Positions 12,615 to 24,226 of a DNA stretch of 64,000 nt are shown piece by piece. A model generated the notes under the pieces. That model saw only the letters and a program-made list of their open reading frames with translations. It did not search any database and was not told where the DNA came from. The position numbers and the translations under genes were made by a program. Numbering within the stretch: position 1 is the stretch's first letter; every line of letters starts with the position of its first letter. This DNA is from Spongospora subterranea f. sp. subterranea. Its lineage: Eukaryota > Endomyxa: Phytomyxea > Phytomyxea > Plasmodiophorida. Where the stretch lies: assembly GCA_049724395.1 (NCBI GenBank), contig JAUGWO010000091.1, positions 186,001 to 250,000 of the forward strand, written 5' to 3'.

Positions 12615-14222
12615 CCTGTATGGTTCCGGTAATGATCGTTGACAGCGTTACAAATGGTAGCATGACCCAGGACAAACATCTTCTCACCAAATATCAAACA
12701 TCGAAGAGGCCATTCCCAGTTACCGCAAGTAATGGTGGAACCCTTCATGCAATAGGCAAAGGGACGCTGACGTTGTCGAGATCTCCATCAATATCAAATA
12801 CCGGACGTTGTCCATGTTCCAAAGCTTACGCGCCACAAACTCTCTAACTACTCAAGGGTATCAGATAAGTGTCAAACAGAATCTCCACGTTTTAACGGGA
12901 AGTGGGGAAATCGTACTGACTGCTTACAACCACAAGGCCTCTACTACTTGAAGCCAATCACAGAATATGAAGCACATTCAACAACATCGAGAGCGAAAAT
13001 CCATCAACTTACAAAATGCGCACAAGAGGTTTGGACACGCTTGCGATGAGAGATTGAAAAACTTACCCGAACATCGTGATGGCATAGACGTACTGATTGA
13101 CGAACGACCGCCATGTAGTGGTTTTGCTTTAGGCCAAGCCCGACGACACACGAACAGTACAGCAATTACCACACAACACAATCGGATGTTCCCAATCCCT
13201 ATAAACACGCTTTGCATTGCCCCGATTCAGCCTTTTAGAAGCAATCCGCTACCACAGAGATGAAAGCACACTCAGACAATGGTACATGGATACTATTAGA
13301 CTCTATTCCCGAAGGACACAGGCCAATACGAGGAAAAATGGTGTTTTACCAAAAATATGGACAACAATCCATCCGCATTTAAGTTGGAATTCGTTGCCAG
13401 GGGCTTTAACTAACGGTATGGCCTTGATTATACCGACTCATTCGTGTTAACTTACACATTTATGCGATTCATCGTGAGCCTTGCATCGAAACGCCAATGG
13501 CCACTATCACACAGGGACCTTCGAACGGCGTATTTAAACGCACAACGGCTGGAACCCATTTACATGACCCAGCCAGAGGGATTCGTTCATCCAGGGGCAG
13601 AGAACAAAGTTTGCATTTCTGAACAAAGCCCTATATGGATTTGAACAAGCAAGCCGTGCATGGCAAACAACCCTGTTTAAGACACTGAAAGACAGTCACT
13701 TACAACAGACCGCTTACGAGCCTGGTATATGGTATCGTACATCGGGACAATTGGTCACCATTTAGGAATTTATGTTGATGATTTACTGTTCACCGGAGAT
13801 GATAAAGTAAGATCGCAGAAAACAATCAAATTGTATATTCAACATACAGAATAAAGGACCTCGGAGAAGTAAAACCTTGGGAATCGAAATCCTACACCAA
13901 GACGCCAACTCAATCATAACTCAACGTACATACATCCAACAGCTCCTAGCACGCTTGCAAACCCAACTCATACCAGCGACAGGTTGTAAGATTACAGACG
14001 ACAACATCGTGCGAACACCTATCCCATTAGAAAAGCTTTAGGAGCACATGTTCGCGACACGACCAGATTTAGCTTACATCGTTAACAACCTGAGTCGATC
14101 CGTGTCGAAACCAACAACACAAGTCTGGAGGAACGTCCAACGTATATTTAAGAACTGAAGGAGCGACTAACTACGGGCTAATGTTCGGCAGGCCTGATCA
14201 GACAATCGCCTGTTATGCCGAG
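12615..14222 (+). mobile_element. Ty1/Copia LTR retrotransposon remnant (copy C)
   Basis: Broken plus-strand remnant of the same family as copy B: protease/pre-integrase part (12620-13130), most of integrase missing, reverse transcriptase (about 13220-13850, with RDLRTAYLNA) and part of RNase H (to about 14222, with FGRPDQTIACY). It ends abruptly against copy A, which lies in the opposite orientation. Several breaks; old. Confidence 0.85.
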
Positions 14223-17200
14223 GATGTCTGCTAACATATGCTCGGCTGGACAATAGATAACATTGATCCGCCCTTCCTGTGTCTTCTCATGAATAAAGTG
14301 ATGCCGTATATCGTTATGTTTAATTCGCGACTTGTTGGAAGTGTTCTTCTCAAAGAAAATAGCACCTTGATTATCTTGATGTAGAGTCGCCTGTTTCTTG
14401 GTAATAATTCCAAGTTCATGTAATAAATCATGTAACCATACGGCTTCCTTCGTCGCATCAGAAGCTGCAATGTATTCGGCTTCTGTTGTGGGTAATGTGA
14501 CTGTGGCTTGTTTCTTGCTTTTCCAAGAAATGACGTTATGTCCAATCGAGATAATCCATCCAGTGGTCGACTTGCGATCGCATATGTCTCCAGCAAAATC
14601 GCTGTCAGCCCAACCTGTAATTTGGTGATCGCCTTGTGTGAAGGTTAGACCTAAATCTGGAGTTTCTTTCAAAGACTTGATTACTCGTTTAACGGCTTTC
14701 CATAACGATTTCGTGAGTTTGCTGAAATGTCGACTAATGTTGTTGATTGCGAATGCCAGGTCAGGTCTCGTCGCATTTGCTAAGTACGTAAGGCTTCCGA
14801 TTGCTTCACGAATTGGGTATTTGGTTATGGTAGCGTCGTCGTCTGGTGTGTAGATTTCCGACATCGGGGTTGGTGCTGGTTTGCAGTTATCTTGTCCGAA
14901 GTTGGAATATGATAGAGAGTGTGTAATCCATTTGTGTGAGGACGATCCCTTTGTCTATATATCTTGCTTGTAATCCGAGAAATCTTTGTAGTCACCTAAG
15001 TTCTTCATTTTGAAGTTGTGGCCCATAATAGTTGAGATGCTGTCGATCTCGGTCTTGTCGTTTCCTGTTAATATTAGATCATCGACGTATGTTCCGATTA
15101 TGGTTATTCCCTTGTTGTTCTTCTTGTACCATATACATGGTTCTTTCATGGATTGAATATATCCTTTGTTGCGGATCATGTCGAATAGTGGTGTCTGCCA
15201 AGCTCTACCAGCCTGTTTAAGCCATAGAGGGCTTTGTTAAGCATGCATACCTTGTGCTCGTCTCCATGCTTTATAAAGCCTTCCGGTTGTTCGATGTAGA
15301 TGGGGAGCAATAATGGTGCATTTAGGTAGGCTGCAGTAAAGTCTCGCTGGTATATCTTCCAGGTATTATTGACTGCAACACAGATGAGGATACGAACTGA
15401 TGTATGTACAAGTACCGAAGAATAGGTTCGTGATAGTCGATGCCATGTTGTTGAGAATATCCTTTCGCGACAAATCTAGCCTTGGCTGTAAGGTGATCGT
15501 TGATGTCCTTTTGCTTGGTAAAGATCCATCTTCCTTGAATCGCTTTCACGTGTCGCGACGGTCGACGAGTGTCCAAGTGTGATTATCCTTATGTGACTCC
15601 ATTTCTTTGTCTGCAGCAATTTGCCATTCATGTGCGCCTGGTCGCGTCATTGCTTCCGAGTAAGTTTTCGGATAGTCGGTCAAGGTGTGATGAATTTCGA
15701 ATCCGTGATCGTCGATGATGGTCAATGGATCGGATCCATCATTCATATCCATCGCCTCTTGCCGCAAATCCAGTATAGTGTCTTCGTCAAACTGCACGTC
15801 GCGTCTTACGATGACCGTAGCGGTGTTCGAAGGTCGAAGTATGTATCCCTTCTGGTATGGTGCATATCCTAAGAATTAGCATTTCAGTGACGTTGGTTGA
15901 AGTGCATCTCGCATAGTGGATTCAATGTGCGCATATGCTGTACATCCGAATGGTCTCAAGCGCTTGACATCGGGCTTGACGTTCATCCATAGTTCGTATG
16001 GGGTTGCCCATTCGATACGTCGAGTTGGTAGTCGATTCATGGTATAAGTTGAGTATTGGACTGCAAATGGCCAGTAACAGTAGTCAATTTTCGCCTCGAT
16101 CAGTGCACAGCGTGTCATGCTCATGATGGTTTGATTACGTCTTTCAGCTTGACCATTCTGTTAGGGCAGTGAGGCACGGTGCGTTGATGTTTGATGTTCT
16201 TTTGCAAAAGGAATGTGCTCATTAGTTGGTTGACATACTCTGATCCGTTGTCGGTTAATAAGGTAGTTAGGCGTTGTTTCGTCTCAGCTTCAGCATCATA
16301 ATAATGAACAGTTTCATCGCCTCTCAGCGCTCTTGTGCTTCAGAAACTTGACATCATGTCCAGGTTGAGTATAAGCCAGTTGAATGTAAAGTAGTATCTG
16401 TATCCTTCCTTGCTGGGAATCAGGAACGGTCCTTTAAGGTCAGAAGAAACAATTTCAACTGCCCTAGTTGGTTTTGTCCGACGTTCTTGCGGAAATGGTT
16501 GCTTCCGAGATTTCCCATGGGCACAGCTTTCGCAGAATTGTCGTTCTTGCGGTGTGATGTTGACGCCTTCGGTGGATTCTTGTAAATGCTTCAGTCTCTC
16601 ATTCGATGCGTGACCGAATCGTCGGTGCACTAGCTCCATGCTGATGGTTGCATCTCGAACGTCGTGATTTACAATGTAGTGGAGGTCGTTGTGCTTGTGC
16701 GGCCTAACGATAACCTTTCCACGTTGATTTTTGATACGAAGAGTGTCGTCAATGACTACGCTTAAACCTTGTTCGGTAAACGATTTTCGTTGCCAATAAA
16801 GTCTTGGTAATGCCAGGAACGAATAATACGTTGTCGATAACAATTAATGGTTTGCTTTGTATCGTCAGTGATCCTTGTCTGTATGCAGGTGACATCTCAC
16901 CGTTGCTGCAAGTGATCGTGATCGGTTCCAGTAGTGACCTGTAATTGTGAAGTAAGTTTAAATCATTAGTCATGCTGACGTTAGCGCCATTATCGATGAG
17001 ATATGCACTTTTGATGGAGAACGTTCTGGTGGAAGTACTGTGGAATCCTGTGAACTCCTGTTCCTTTTCGTAACACCGTGTGCAATACTTGCCGTTATTG
17101 TAGTTATTGCCTCTGTCGTTGTTGTTGTTATGTGACTTTTCCTTATGCCTCTTGGTTCGCTCGGTGTTAAGAGAGGTCTTTCGGCGTCGTTGATTCGAGG

Positions 17201-17875
17201 TCTGTTGTCAGGAGTAAATTCGGTAGTCTGGCGATCGATTTTACTTGAGATGCTCTGGCGGCTGCCTTGATTTGTTGGTATTGATCTGGCAATCCATCAA
17301 GAGCCTTGACGCATAGGGCTAGTTCGCCGACGTCGATGTTGTATACTCTCAAGTCATGGTATAGTTCTACCATTTTGTCCAGGTACCCTTTCATAATCTG
17401 ATTCGGTTGCTTCTGGTGGTGTATAAACTGGAGAAATAAGCTCGCTGTCTTGGCTTCCGCTGTTTGCGCGTAGACATCGTGTAGCGTTGTCCAAATCTCA
17501 TGTGCTGTCGTACATCTTGAGATCTGAACTGAGATTGCGACAGTCTCATGCTGATTTGAGCAGATGCGAGCTGGTCGTTGCGTTGCTCGATCGTGTTGCC
17601 GCGGGTTGGCGGGTAGTGTAAGAATGAGTCGATGCCCACTATTATGAACTGGGTCTCGGTCTTGCGATTCTTTCGGTGAATTCCGGGATTAGTTTTAGTC
17701 CCGAGTTGTGTTTTGAAAGATTGACTTCTTCTTTTAACCGGTGGGTGTATGGTGTTTCCATAGCATCGTTGGTTGTGTCTGGAGTGGTGTCCTCCTTTTG
17801 TATCTCTCGTCGTGTTTTCGTTGGTTGTTCTTCTTCCCCTCGCCATAGTATTCCGAGTCGGTGGGACTCTTAACC
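14223..17875 (-). mobile_element. Ty1/Copia LTR retrotransposon, nearly full internal region (copy A)
   Basis: Minus-strand element with Gag (17846-17000), protease/pre-integrase (16973-16340), integrase (16124-15876), reverse transcriptase (15797-14955, with GTYVDDLILTGND) and RNase H (14864-14178, with TEAEYIAASDATKEAVW). A primer-binding site lies at about 17861-17874. The 3' end is lost at the junction with copy C, so the 3' LTR is missing. Broken by several lesions but the best preserved Copia copy here, so probably the youngest. Confidence 0.88.
17861..17874 (-). other. Primer-binding site of Copia copy A, complementary to tRNA-Lys anticodon arm
   Basis: Plus-strand text GTGGGACTCTTAA here is identical, over 13 bases, to the anticodon arm of the tRNA-Lys(CTT) gene at 25063. 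It sits just upstream of Gag, where the PBS is expected. Copy E has the same site (GTGGGACTCTT). This resembles the half-tRNA priming known for Drosophila copia and yeast Ty5, which use initiator Met tRNA instead. Confidence 0.6.
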
Positions 17876-18001
17876 TATCGACAGGTTCACCGGTTATTTG
17901 TTCAATAGAAGAAGTGATTAGACTGTATTAGGGTAACACGTAACAATATCTAGGTCCGACTGCGACTAGAAGCGTGTAGTTGCTGATAATTTAGTGCAGT
18001 T
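17875..18001 (-). repeat. Probable 5' LTR remnant of Copia copy A, abutting a tRNA gene
   Basis: About 125 bp between the PBS and the start of the tRNA-Arg gene at 18002. No second LTR copy is available in the window to define its ends, so the boundaries are by position only. Confidence 0.4.
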
Positions 18002-18074
18002 GCTTGTGTGGCCCAATGGTCAAGGCGCGTGCCTACGGAGCACGAGATTCCGAGTTCGAATCTCGGCACAGGCT
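18002..18074 (+). tRNA. tRNA-Arg (anticodon ACG)
   Basis: 73-nt cloverleaf, no intron. Acceptor GCTTGTG pairs with CACAGGC (one G-U), D-arm around GGCCCAATGGTC, anticodon stem CGTGC/GCACG closing loop CTACGGA with ACG at 34-36, and T-arm GAGTTCGAATCTC. A- and B-box promoters are internal. Confidence 0.9.
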
Positions 18075-18353
18075 AAGATTTTTGCATTCCATCAATTTTG
18101 TCTGACTGGAAGAGGTGCGAGTTCTCTCCGGAAATCAGGGGTGTCCACGGCTACGGCTAGCTACCAGGCCGCTCTATCCGGCTGGCCGGCTAAGCGAAAT
18201 TTACTGGCCGGCTATTTTCACGAACTTGCGTTTTACCGTGCGACAGTGCGGCTTGGCCGCCTTGCTTGAGTCCTTAACGCCTCTCGCGCATCGTCCGGCG
18301 CGCCAACCCATGCTGATGAGGTTGATGAATTTTTTGAATGATTTAATGAAAAA
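18075..18353. other. Spacer between tRNA-Arg and minisatellite
   Basis: No gene recognised. It contains a GGCCGGCT-rich stretch near 18175-18215. Confidence 0.25.
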
Positions 18354-19240
18354 GGGACATAAAGTTGAGTTACAGGACGGAGAGCAGGGACATAAAGTTG
18401 AGTTACAGGACGGAGAGCAGGGACATAAAGTTGTCGTTACAGGACGGAGCAGGGACATAAAGTTGAGTTACAGGACGGAGAGCAGGGACATAAAGTTGTC
18501 GTTACAGGACGGAGCAGGGTCATAAAGTTATCGTTACAGGACGGAGAGCAGGGACATAAAGTTGTCGTTACAGGACGGAGCAGGGTCATAAAGTTATCGT
18601 TACAGGACGGAGAGCAGGGACATAAAGTTGTCGTTACAGGACGGAGCAGGGACATAAAGTTATCGTTACAGGACGGAGAGCAGGGACATAAAGTTGTCGT
18701 TACAGGACGGAGCAGGGTCATAAAGTTATCGTTACAGGACGGAGAGCAGGGACATAAAGTTGTCGTTACAGGACGGAGCAGGGTCATAAAGTTATCGTTA
18801 CAGGACGGAGAGCAGGGACATAAAGTTGTCGTTACAGGACGGAGCAGGGACATAAAGTTATCGTTACAGGACGGAGAGCAGGGACATAAAGTTGTCGTTA
18901 CAGGACGGAGCAGGGTCATAAAGTTATCGTTACAGGACGGAGAGCAGGGACATAAAGTTGTCGTTACAGGACGGAGCAGGGTCATAAAGTTATCGTTACA
19001 GGACGGAGAGCAGGGACATAAAGTTGTCGTTACAGGACGGAGCAGGGTCATAAAGTTATCGTTACAGGACGGAGAGCAGGGACATAAAGTTGTCGTTACA
19101 GGACGGAGCAGGGACATAAAGTTATCGTTACAGGACGGAGAGCAGGGACATAAAGTTGTCGTTACAGGACGGAGCAGGGACATAAAGTTATCGTTACAGG
19201 ACGGAGAGCAGGGACATAAAGTTGTCGTTACAGGACGGAG
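18354..19240. repeat. 66-bp minisatellite, about 13.5 copies
   Basis: The period is 66 bases (for example repeat starts at 18485, 18551 and 18617), each unit being two related half-units of 32 and 34 bases built on GGGACATAAAGTTGTCGTTA and a shared CAGGACGGAG end. The half-units differ at GGGACA/GGGTCA and GTTGTC/GTTATC. The first copies carry GTTGAGTTAC instead of GTTGTCGTTAC. As 66 is divisible by three, a minus-strand frame stays open through the array; I regard that as a by-product. Confidence 0.95.
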
Positions 19241-19869
19241 AACACAGAGGGCTGTACAGAAGGCCAAACATAATTATTCGTGATACGGTATGATTCGAAT
19301 GGGATACGAAGTCGTTTGGCAACAAGCGGCGAAGCGGGATGATGGGTTCGAGAGATATATCCCAACGCTTTCCTACCGCTGACCAAACGTCTTGAAAATC
19401 AAGGAATGAGCTCTAAATGTTGAGGGCGCCATCGGGCAGACAATGGATCAAACTGGAGCCGAATGATGTCAGCGAATTTGACTAGCTCGTGAGGTAGGAC
19501 CGGCGGTACAGTCACGTTCACAAAGATCGCTGCGATTTTTTGCAGTAAGTTCAACACTGCAAACTGCAACGTTGCTGACAATTGGCGCCAAGGCCTCAGC
19601 GCCGACTGCATCCAGTGCCGTGATGACAAAGTTCCCAAGTCCTGGAGCACAGAATTGACATTCTGAACGGAACTTCAGTACAATCATTTCACTCAATAGT
19701 GGCATCGATAAGAACGCGGCCTGGTCATAAAGTTCAACAAAAATATAAGCAAATTTCAAATGGAAATATGACGACCGTCAAACAGCGATTCTTGTACCAA
19801 TCGTTCGCGTCATCAAGCTGGAGTGCATTTCAGACAACACGGTGGCTCAACACGTTACCAATATGAACT
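19241..19869. other. Region between minisatellite and second tRNA-Arg
   Basis: Contains minus-strand open stretches of 83-96 codons with no family resemblance. No gene can be supported. Confidence 0.25.
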
Positions 19870-19942
19870 GCTTGTGTGGCCCAATGGTCAAGGCGCGTGC
19901 CTACGGAGCACGAGATTCCGAGTTCGAATCTCGGCACAGGCT
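19870..19942 (+). tRNA. tRNA-Arg (anticodon ACG)
   Basis: Identical over 73 nt to the copy at 18002, while the flanks differ beyond a couple of bases. Same cloverleaf and anticodon ACG. Confidence 0.9.
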
Positions 19943-20019
19943 GAATTTTTTTTCCAACTTGTCTCGAGTTGAGAAAAAATTGAAGTTGAACAATTGCAGC
20001 AGCGGCATTCAAAACATTT

Positions 20020-20092
20020 AGCCTGTACCGAGATTCGAACTCGGAATCTCGTGCTCCGTAGGCACGCGCCTTGACCATTGGGCCATACAAGC
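20020..20092 (-). tRNA. tRNA-Arg (anticodon ACG), acceptor variant
   Basis: Reverse-strand copy, 78 bp from the end of the previous one and facing it. It differs by paired changes in the acceptor stem: GCTTGTA pairs with TACAGGC, replacing the G-C pair by A-T. The compensation argues that the gene is under selection or was recently functional. Confidence 0.88.
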
Positions 20093-20114
20093 CTTGATGT
20101 CGGTTTATTGACGT

Positions 20115-20589
20115 GTGTCACTAAACTATCGTCGAATCTTGAAGCTGTTGGACTCTTCACCAGCCAGGGCATCGCAAGTCGAGACGATCCCTAAATTAAC
20201 GAACCTCTTAATCTCAGTCGAAAGATGCCAAGATGGGAACGACCATCATGTCTTCGAGTTTCGACAACGCGAACTCAGAAATGAGATACCGGAAATAAGC
20301 ATTTGAGCAGTATTGCCCTGTCTCCTGGTTTTTGTGTTGATTCCGGTTTTCATTTCTGAGTTCGCGTTGTCGAAACTCGAAGGCATGGAAAATCACGGAA
20401 AAATCACTGTAACAAGACAATAACCAAGCACATCGATGTCAACCATCATTTTATTCGAGAAAAGGTTGATGAAGGCCGAATACTACTCACGTATTGTCCA
20501 ACGGCAGAAATGATCGCTGACGCATTCACAGAACCCTCAACGAAAGAGTGTTAATTCGCCACATGGCAAGCATTCTAAATCATCACGAT
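20115..20589 (+). mobile_element. Ty1/Copia remnants (copy D)
   Basis: Short plus-strand pieces: a Gag-like segment (about 20160-20310, with PKLTNLLISVE) and the end of RNase H (about 20428-20552, with HFIREKVDEGRI). Between them lies an opposite-strand copy of the same Gag-like segment, forming a 33-bp inverted repeat. Heavily broken. Confidence 0.7.
20252..20382. repeat. 33-bp perfect inverted repeat inside Copia copy D
   Basis: Arms at 20252-20284 and 20350-20382 are exact reverse complements, separated by 65 bases. A related sequence appears again near 20725. It arises from two opposite-strand copies of the same Gag-derived segment. Confidence 0.9.
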
Positions 20590-21415
20590 TATTTAGCTCA
20601 GGGGCGTATTGACGTTAGTCACTAAGCTAAAGTTGACAAACTCACATTAATATTATCATTCTACCACTACATTTTGCATTTTGGGCAGTATTTGCCCTGT
20701 CTCCTTGGTTTGTGTGGATTCCGAGTTCGCGTTGTCGAATTCTGTACAACCCCATAAGAAAAGGTGTCGCGAATCAGTTCGCTCTGCCAACTCGAAGGCA
20801 TCATAGTCGTTTCCATCTTGGCAGATCTTTCGGCTGATATTAAGGTAGTGCTTTCGGGCAAAGTGCCAGTTCTCCGATACTAATTTTGCCCCGTTGAGTT
20901 CGAGATACAGACCGATTAGCTTGTCGAGGTACGATTTAATGGGTTCACTGGGGTTCTTTTTGATGTGCAGGAATTGGGCAAATATTTGCTGCCTTTAGTT
21001 CTGCTGTCTCATCGTATATCCCTTCAGGCGACTCCAGATTGCGCATGTTGATTCACATTGTGAGACTTGTTTGTACTGGGCTTGCGGGAGTAGCATGCAT
21101 ATCTGAGCAGCAAATAGTTTATCATTTTCTCAGTTCATGTCGCGATGTGAGGTCTGGCAGTTCGGTCAAGTAGGATTCAATTCCCATGATGGTGAATTGG
21201 GTTTCAAGTTTCCTTTCAAACTCTTCCCAGTTCGATCCGGTGAATTTGGGTATGAGTTTCAAACCCTAGTTGTATCTGGATAGATCGATTTCTTCGGTTA
21301 ATCCCTGTGTTCTGCTTTCCTCCAATATTGCCCTTTCCTGTCGGCTTATCGTTGATGTGACTTTGCTACCTTGAACGCGCGGCTGGACTGTCATTATTAG
21401 AGCTGGTGGGACTCT
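20590..21415 (-). mobile_element. Ty1/Copia remnant, Gag and PBS (copy E)
   Basis: Minus-strand Gag region, similar to copy A around the segment corresponding to SNWEEFERKLETQFTIMG, followed upstream by the PBS-like site near 21401-21412. Only the 5' part of the element is present. Broken. Confidence 0.7.
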
Positions 21416-21565
21416 TTATTTAACGGAAACAAGAGAAATATACGGAGTAGTTAGTAATGGGTGATAATACTTGACTCTTCTATTATCATCTATACTAACT
21501 ACTCCATATCTCTCTCCTAATTCCGGTATTATATAGACGACCTCAACATTCATTGTTTAGGAAAC
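21416..21565 (-). repeat. Probable 5' LTR of Copia copy E with a strong hairpin
   Basis: The position next to the PBS suggests LTR sequence. It contains a near-perfect inverted repeat, arms 21439-21469 and 21481-21509, sharing the core GGAGTAGTTAGTA and TGATAATA with an 11-nt loop. Exact LTR ends cannot be set from one copy. Confidence 0.5.
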
Positions 21566-21599
21566 ATGTCATAACCATTGCAGCACAATCACGTCAAAT

Positions 21600-23300
21600 A
21601 GTGGGATAAGAGAAGGTGTTTCGTTCGTTAGATTACGAGTCCCATCTCCTCAAGAAGATCGCACAAGCACGACGAGAAAATGGATGGGACACCTCCCCCG
21701 AAGCGATCATCAGGCTCGAGTAACGAGACCTTAACGACCGCAAGTGACACGAGATGATGAATATTTGACAAACACATCCTATCAAGAAACGGAGAGTTAT
21801 TGATGACAGCATCTAAGATGTATGGCCTCTACTATTACAAGTGCACGATGGAAACACATTAGTGATGCATGAGAAGGGACGATTTCACTCTGAAGAGACT
21901 TGACATTCGATGAATCAAAAATATCAAGTCTAAAAGGCATGTCGACGAAACAGAACCTGATTCAATTGCAATCAATTGCGAGCTATACAACATGTTGAGC
22001 GCAGTGGCATACCCAAGGAAGTACAGCACAACTGACAACGACATTCGAAACGGCAATGAAGTCCTCAACATAATGGCGGCACTCAACCCGTGCCGAATGC
22101 AAGCACATCACGAGTACAACACTGGACAATAGTACACATTTAACGGGGCCGCAACATGATGAAAAGAAACTACAAAGAAAATTGTGAACAGAGCAGAAAA
22201 ATGAAAGTCACGATACGTCGCAAAGCCAGAAGGATTCGTTCAGCATAAGCGGAGAACAAAGTTTGCATTCTGAATACCTGACAAGAAACCCTGTTCAAGA
22301 CACTGAAAGACTGCCCCTTACAAACAGATGAATGAACCATGTATCTAGCATTACAACAAACTTCCACTATCATAATTGAAGTTTACGTTGATGATTTGAT
22401 AATAACCGGGACGATAATTCAACGATCACCGAAAAAAAGTCGATCAATTTAAAAACCAGAAATATTGGACAAGCAGAAACAAATCACACAAGGCGAACAA
22501 AAGCGAACACAGTCGCACTTCAATATTTGTCAGAAGAGCCTCATGCGCTTGGCAAGATCGTCTTTACGAAAGACAGAGACTATTTATATTGACACAGAGA
22601 CCTCTGAACCCAACGAGCAACTAGTAAGATAATAAAAGGTGAGTGTTGGCAGAAATCCGCTATTAAGTCATCAAAATGAATGACTGTATCATCTAATGAT
22701 GTCTATAATCCTTTCATTATCGTCCACTCTGAGATATAAAGATGCGATGGCAAGAAGGACCAGCACGAAACAATCGCTGTCAGCCGACGACAAACTGTCA
22801 ATTCAAAAGATAATCAAATCCATCTCGAAACAGCCCCCATATTTTGATCAGTCTCATGCGATAGTGCTTGGAATAACTCAAGAAGTCAACCTATCCCTAT
22901 CACATTACGACACTGGCATACCCATCCCTTAATTCAACGGATCGAATTGGGAAGAGGTCAGGAGGAAACTGGTAACTCGAATCACGATTATGGGAATGAA
23001 ACTTACAACACCTATCTTATCCCCCAAGAAAAGATCACGAAGTTCGAAGCGAAGCTAACTACAGCACAGATATTCATGCGCCTCACACAAGCGCAGTTGA
23101 AAACGCAGCATATTATGCACACTCCAGATTTTGGCACCGTCTGAAGGAATTCTACGACGAAACCACAGAATCTAAAGCATCAGACTTGTTCATTGATTCC
23201 GTGGGCGGCTAAGCGTAAGTCTTTTGAACGCAGCTTTATGATCCTACCGAAGTTCACAGAGCAGACTTTTGTGAGCGATACGCGTTGCAGTGCCACTCCC
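21600..23300 (+). mobile_element. Ty1/Copia remnants (copy F, composite)
   Basis: Plus-strand pieces of pol (about 21800-22440, with VYVDDLIITG) followed by a Gag region (about 22745-23150, with AQIFMRLTQAQLK). The order pol then Gag shows at least two copies joined. Heavily broken and old. Confidence 0.7.
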
Positions 23301-23499
23301 GCCCTGCTCAAACAATACTGGAGAAGATGATACTGTCATTACTCTAGTGATCGGACTGTTCAGTTCGATCAACAAACGTTTTTACGACTATATATTCGTT
23401 CTCCCTCTTCTCTCCGCTCTTCTTCCGTCCTTCTCACTCTTCTCTGTGCGCTTCTTCGTCCTTCTTCCCATCACTACAGCATATAGTTCCAGCATCTGA

Positions 23500-23815
23500 A
23501 ATGGTGCGGACGTGAACGCAATCTTCAATCGCTGAAAGGCGGCTTCGGCATCGGTGTTTTATGGGAAAGTTGGAGACTTTCGTATGAGTGCATCCAGAGG
23601 CAGGGCTAGTCGAGAAAAATCGGCTATGAACTCCCGGTAAAATTAGCAAAACACAGGAACGATTGAACTTGTTTAACCGTTTGAGGTTGGGGCCATTCTA
23701 ACATCGTCGCCACTCTATCAGAATCCATCGTCAGAGAGTTATGAGAGACGAAAAACCCTAGAAATTTAACGTCTGACAGGAGACTATCGAGCACATTCTT
23801 CTGTGGGCGCGTGGT
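23500..23815 (-). mobile_element. Ty3/Gypsy reverse transcriptase remnant
   Basis: The minus strand encodes the conserved thumb/connection region of Gypsy reverse transcriptase, with VKFLGFFVSHNSLTMD, EWPQPQTVKQVQSFL and FTDFSRLALPLDALI-like motifs. A short broken fragment with no LTRs seen. Confidence 0.75.
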
Positions 23816-23963
23816 CAGTGGCTATTGGACGCTACTCAGGTTGCTTCACATGGAAGAGACATTTCTCCATTTTCGCCAATAGTTTGAATGTGCGAAGTCG
23901 GTCCAGAAATGCGAACCTGCTCAATCCGTTCAGGTATGGAACGGGAGTTTCCTTGAATATTAA

Positions 23964-24226
23964 AAACACGCTGGTGCACTTGCTTTTGATCCAGTCAATT
24001 CTAGTGCATCGTTTTTTCAATCTGACAGGGGCAAAAACAGAAGATACCGCAATTGCATCACAACGAACACAGAGCGGAAGTTCAACTTGTGAAATATTGG
24101 AAACACGCTGGTGCACTTGCTTTTGATCCAGTCAATTCTAGTGGATCGTTTTTCAATCTGACAGGGGCAAAAACAGAAGATACCGCAATTGCATCACAAC
24201 GAACACGGAGCGGAAGTTCAACTTGT
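23964..24226. repeat. Tandem duplication, ~137-bp offset, ending at a tRNA gene
   Basis: Two near-identical copies, 23964-24090 and 24101-24226, begin with AACACGCTGGTGCACTTGC and differ at a few positions. The second copy runs directly into the tRNA-Arg gene at 24227. Confidence 0.88.

Noticed and set aside
18437-19267. 276-codon minus-strand frame with perfect 22-residue repeats
   Set aside because: It is the translation of the 66-bp minisatellite, whose period is a multiple of three. No signal peptide, promoter or non-repeat domain supports a protein.
21600-23300. A host gene in the Copia copy F region
   Set aside because: All recognisable motifs (VYVDDL, Gag-like segments) belong to retroelement remnants.
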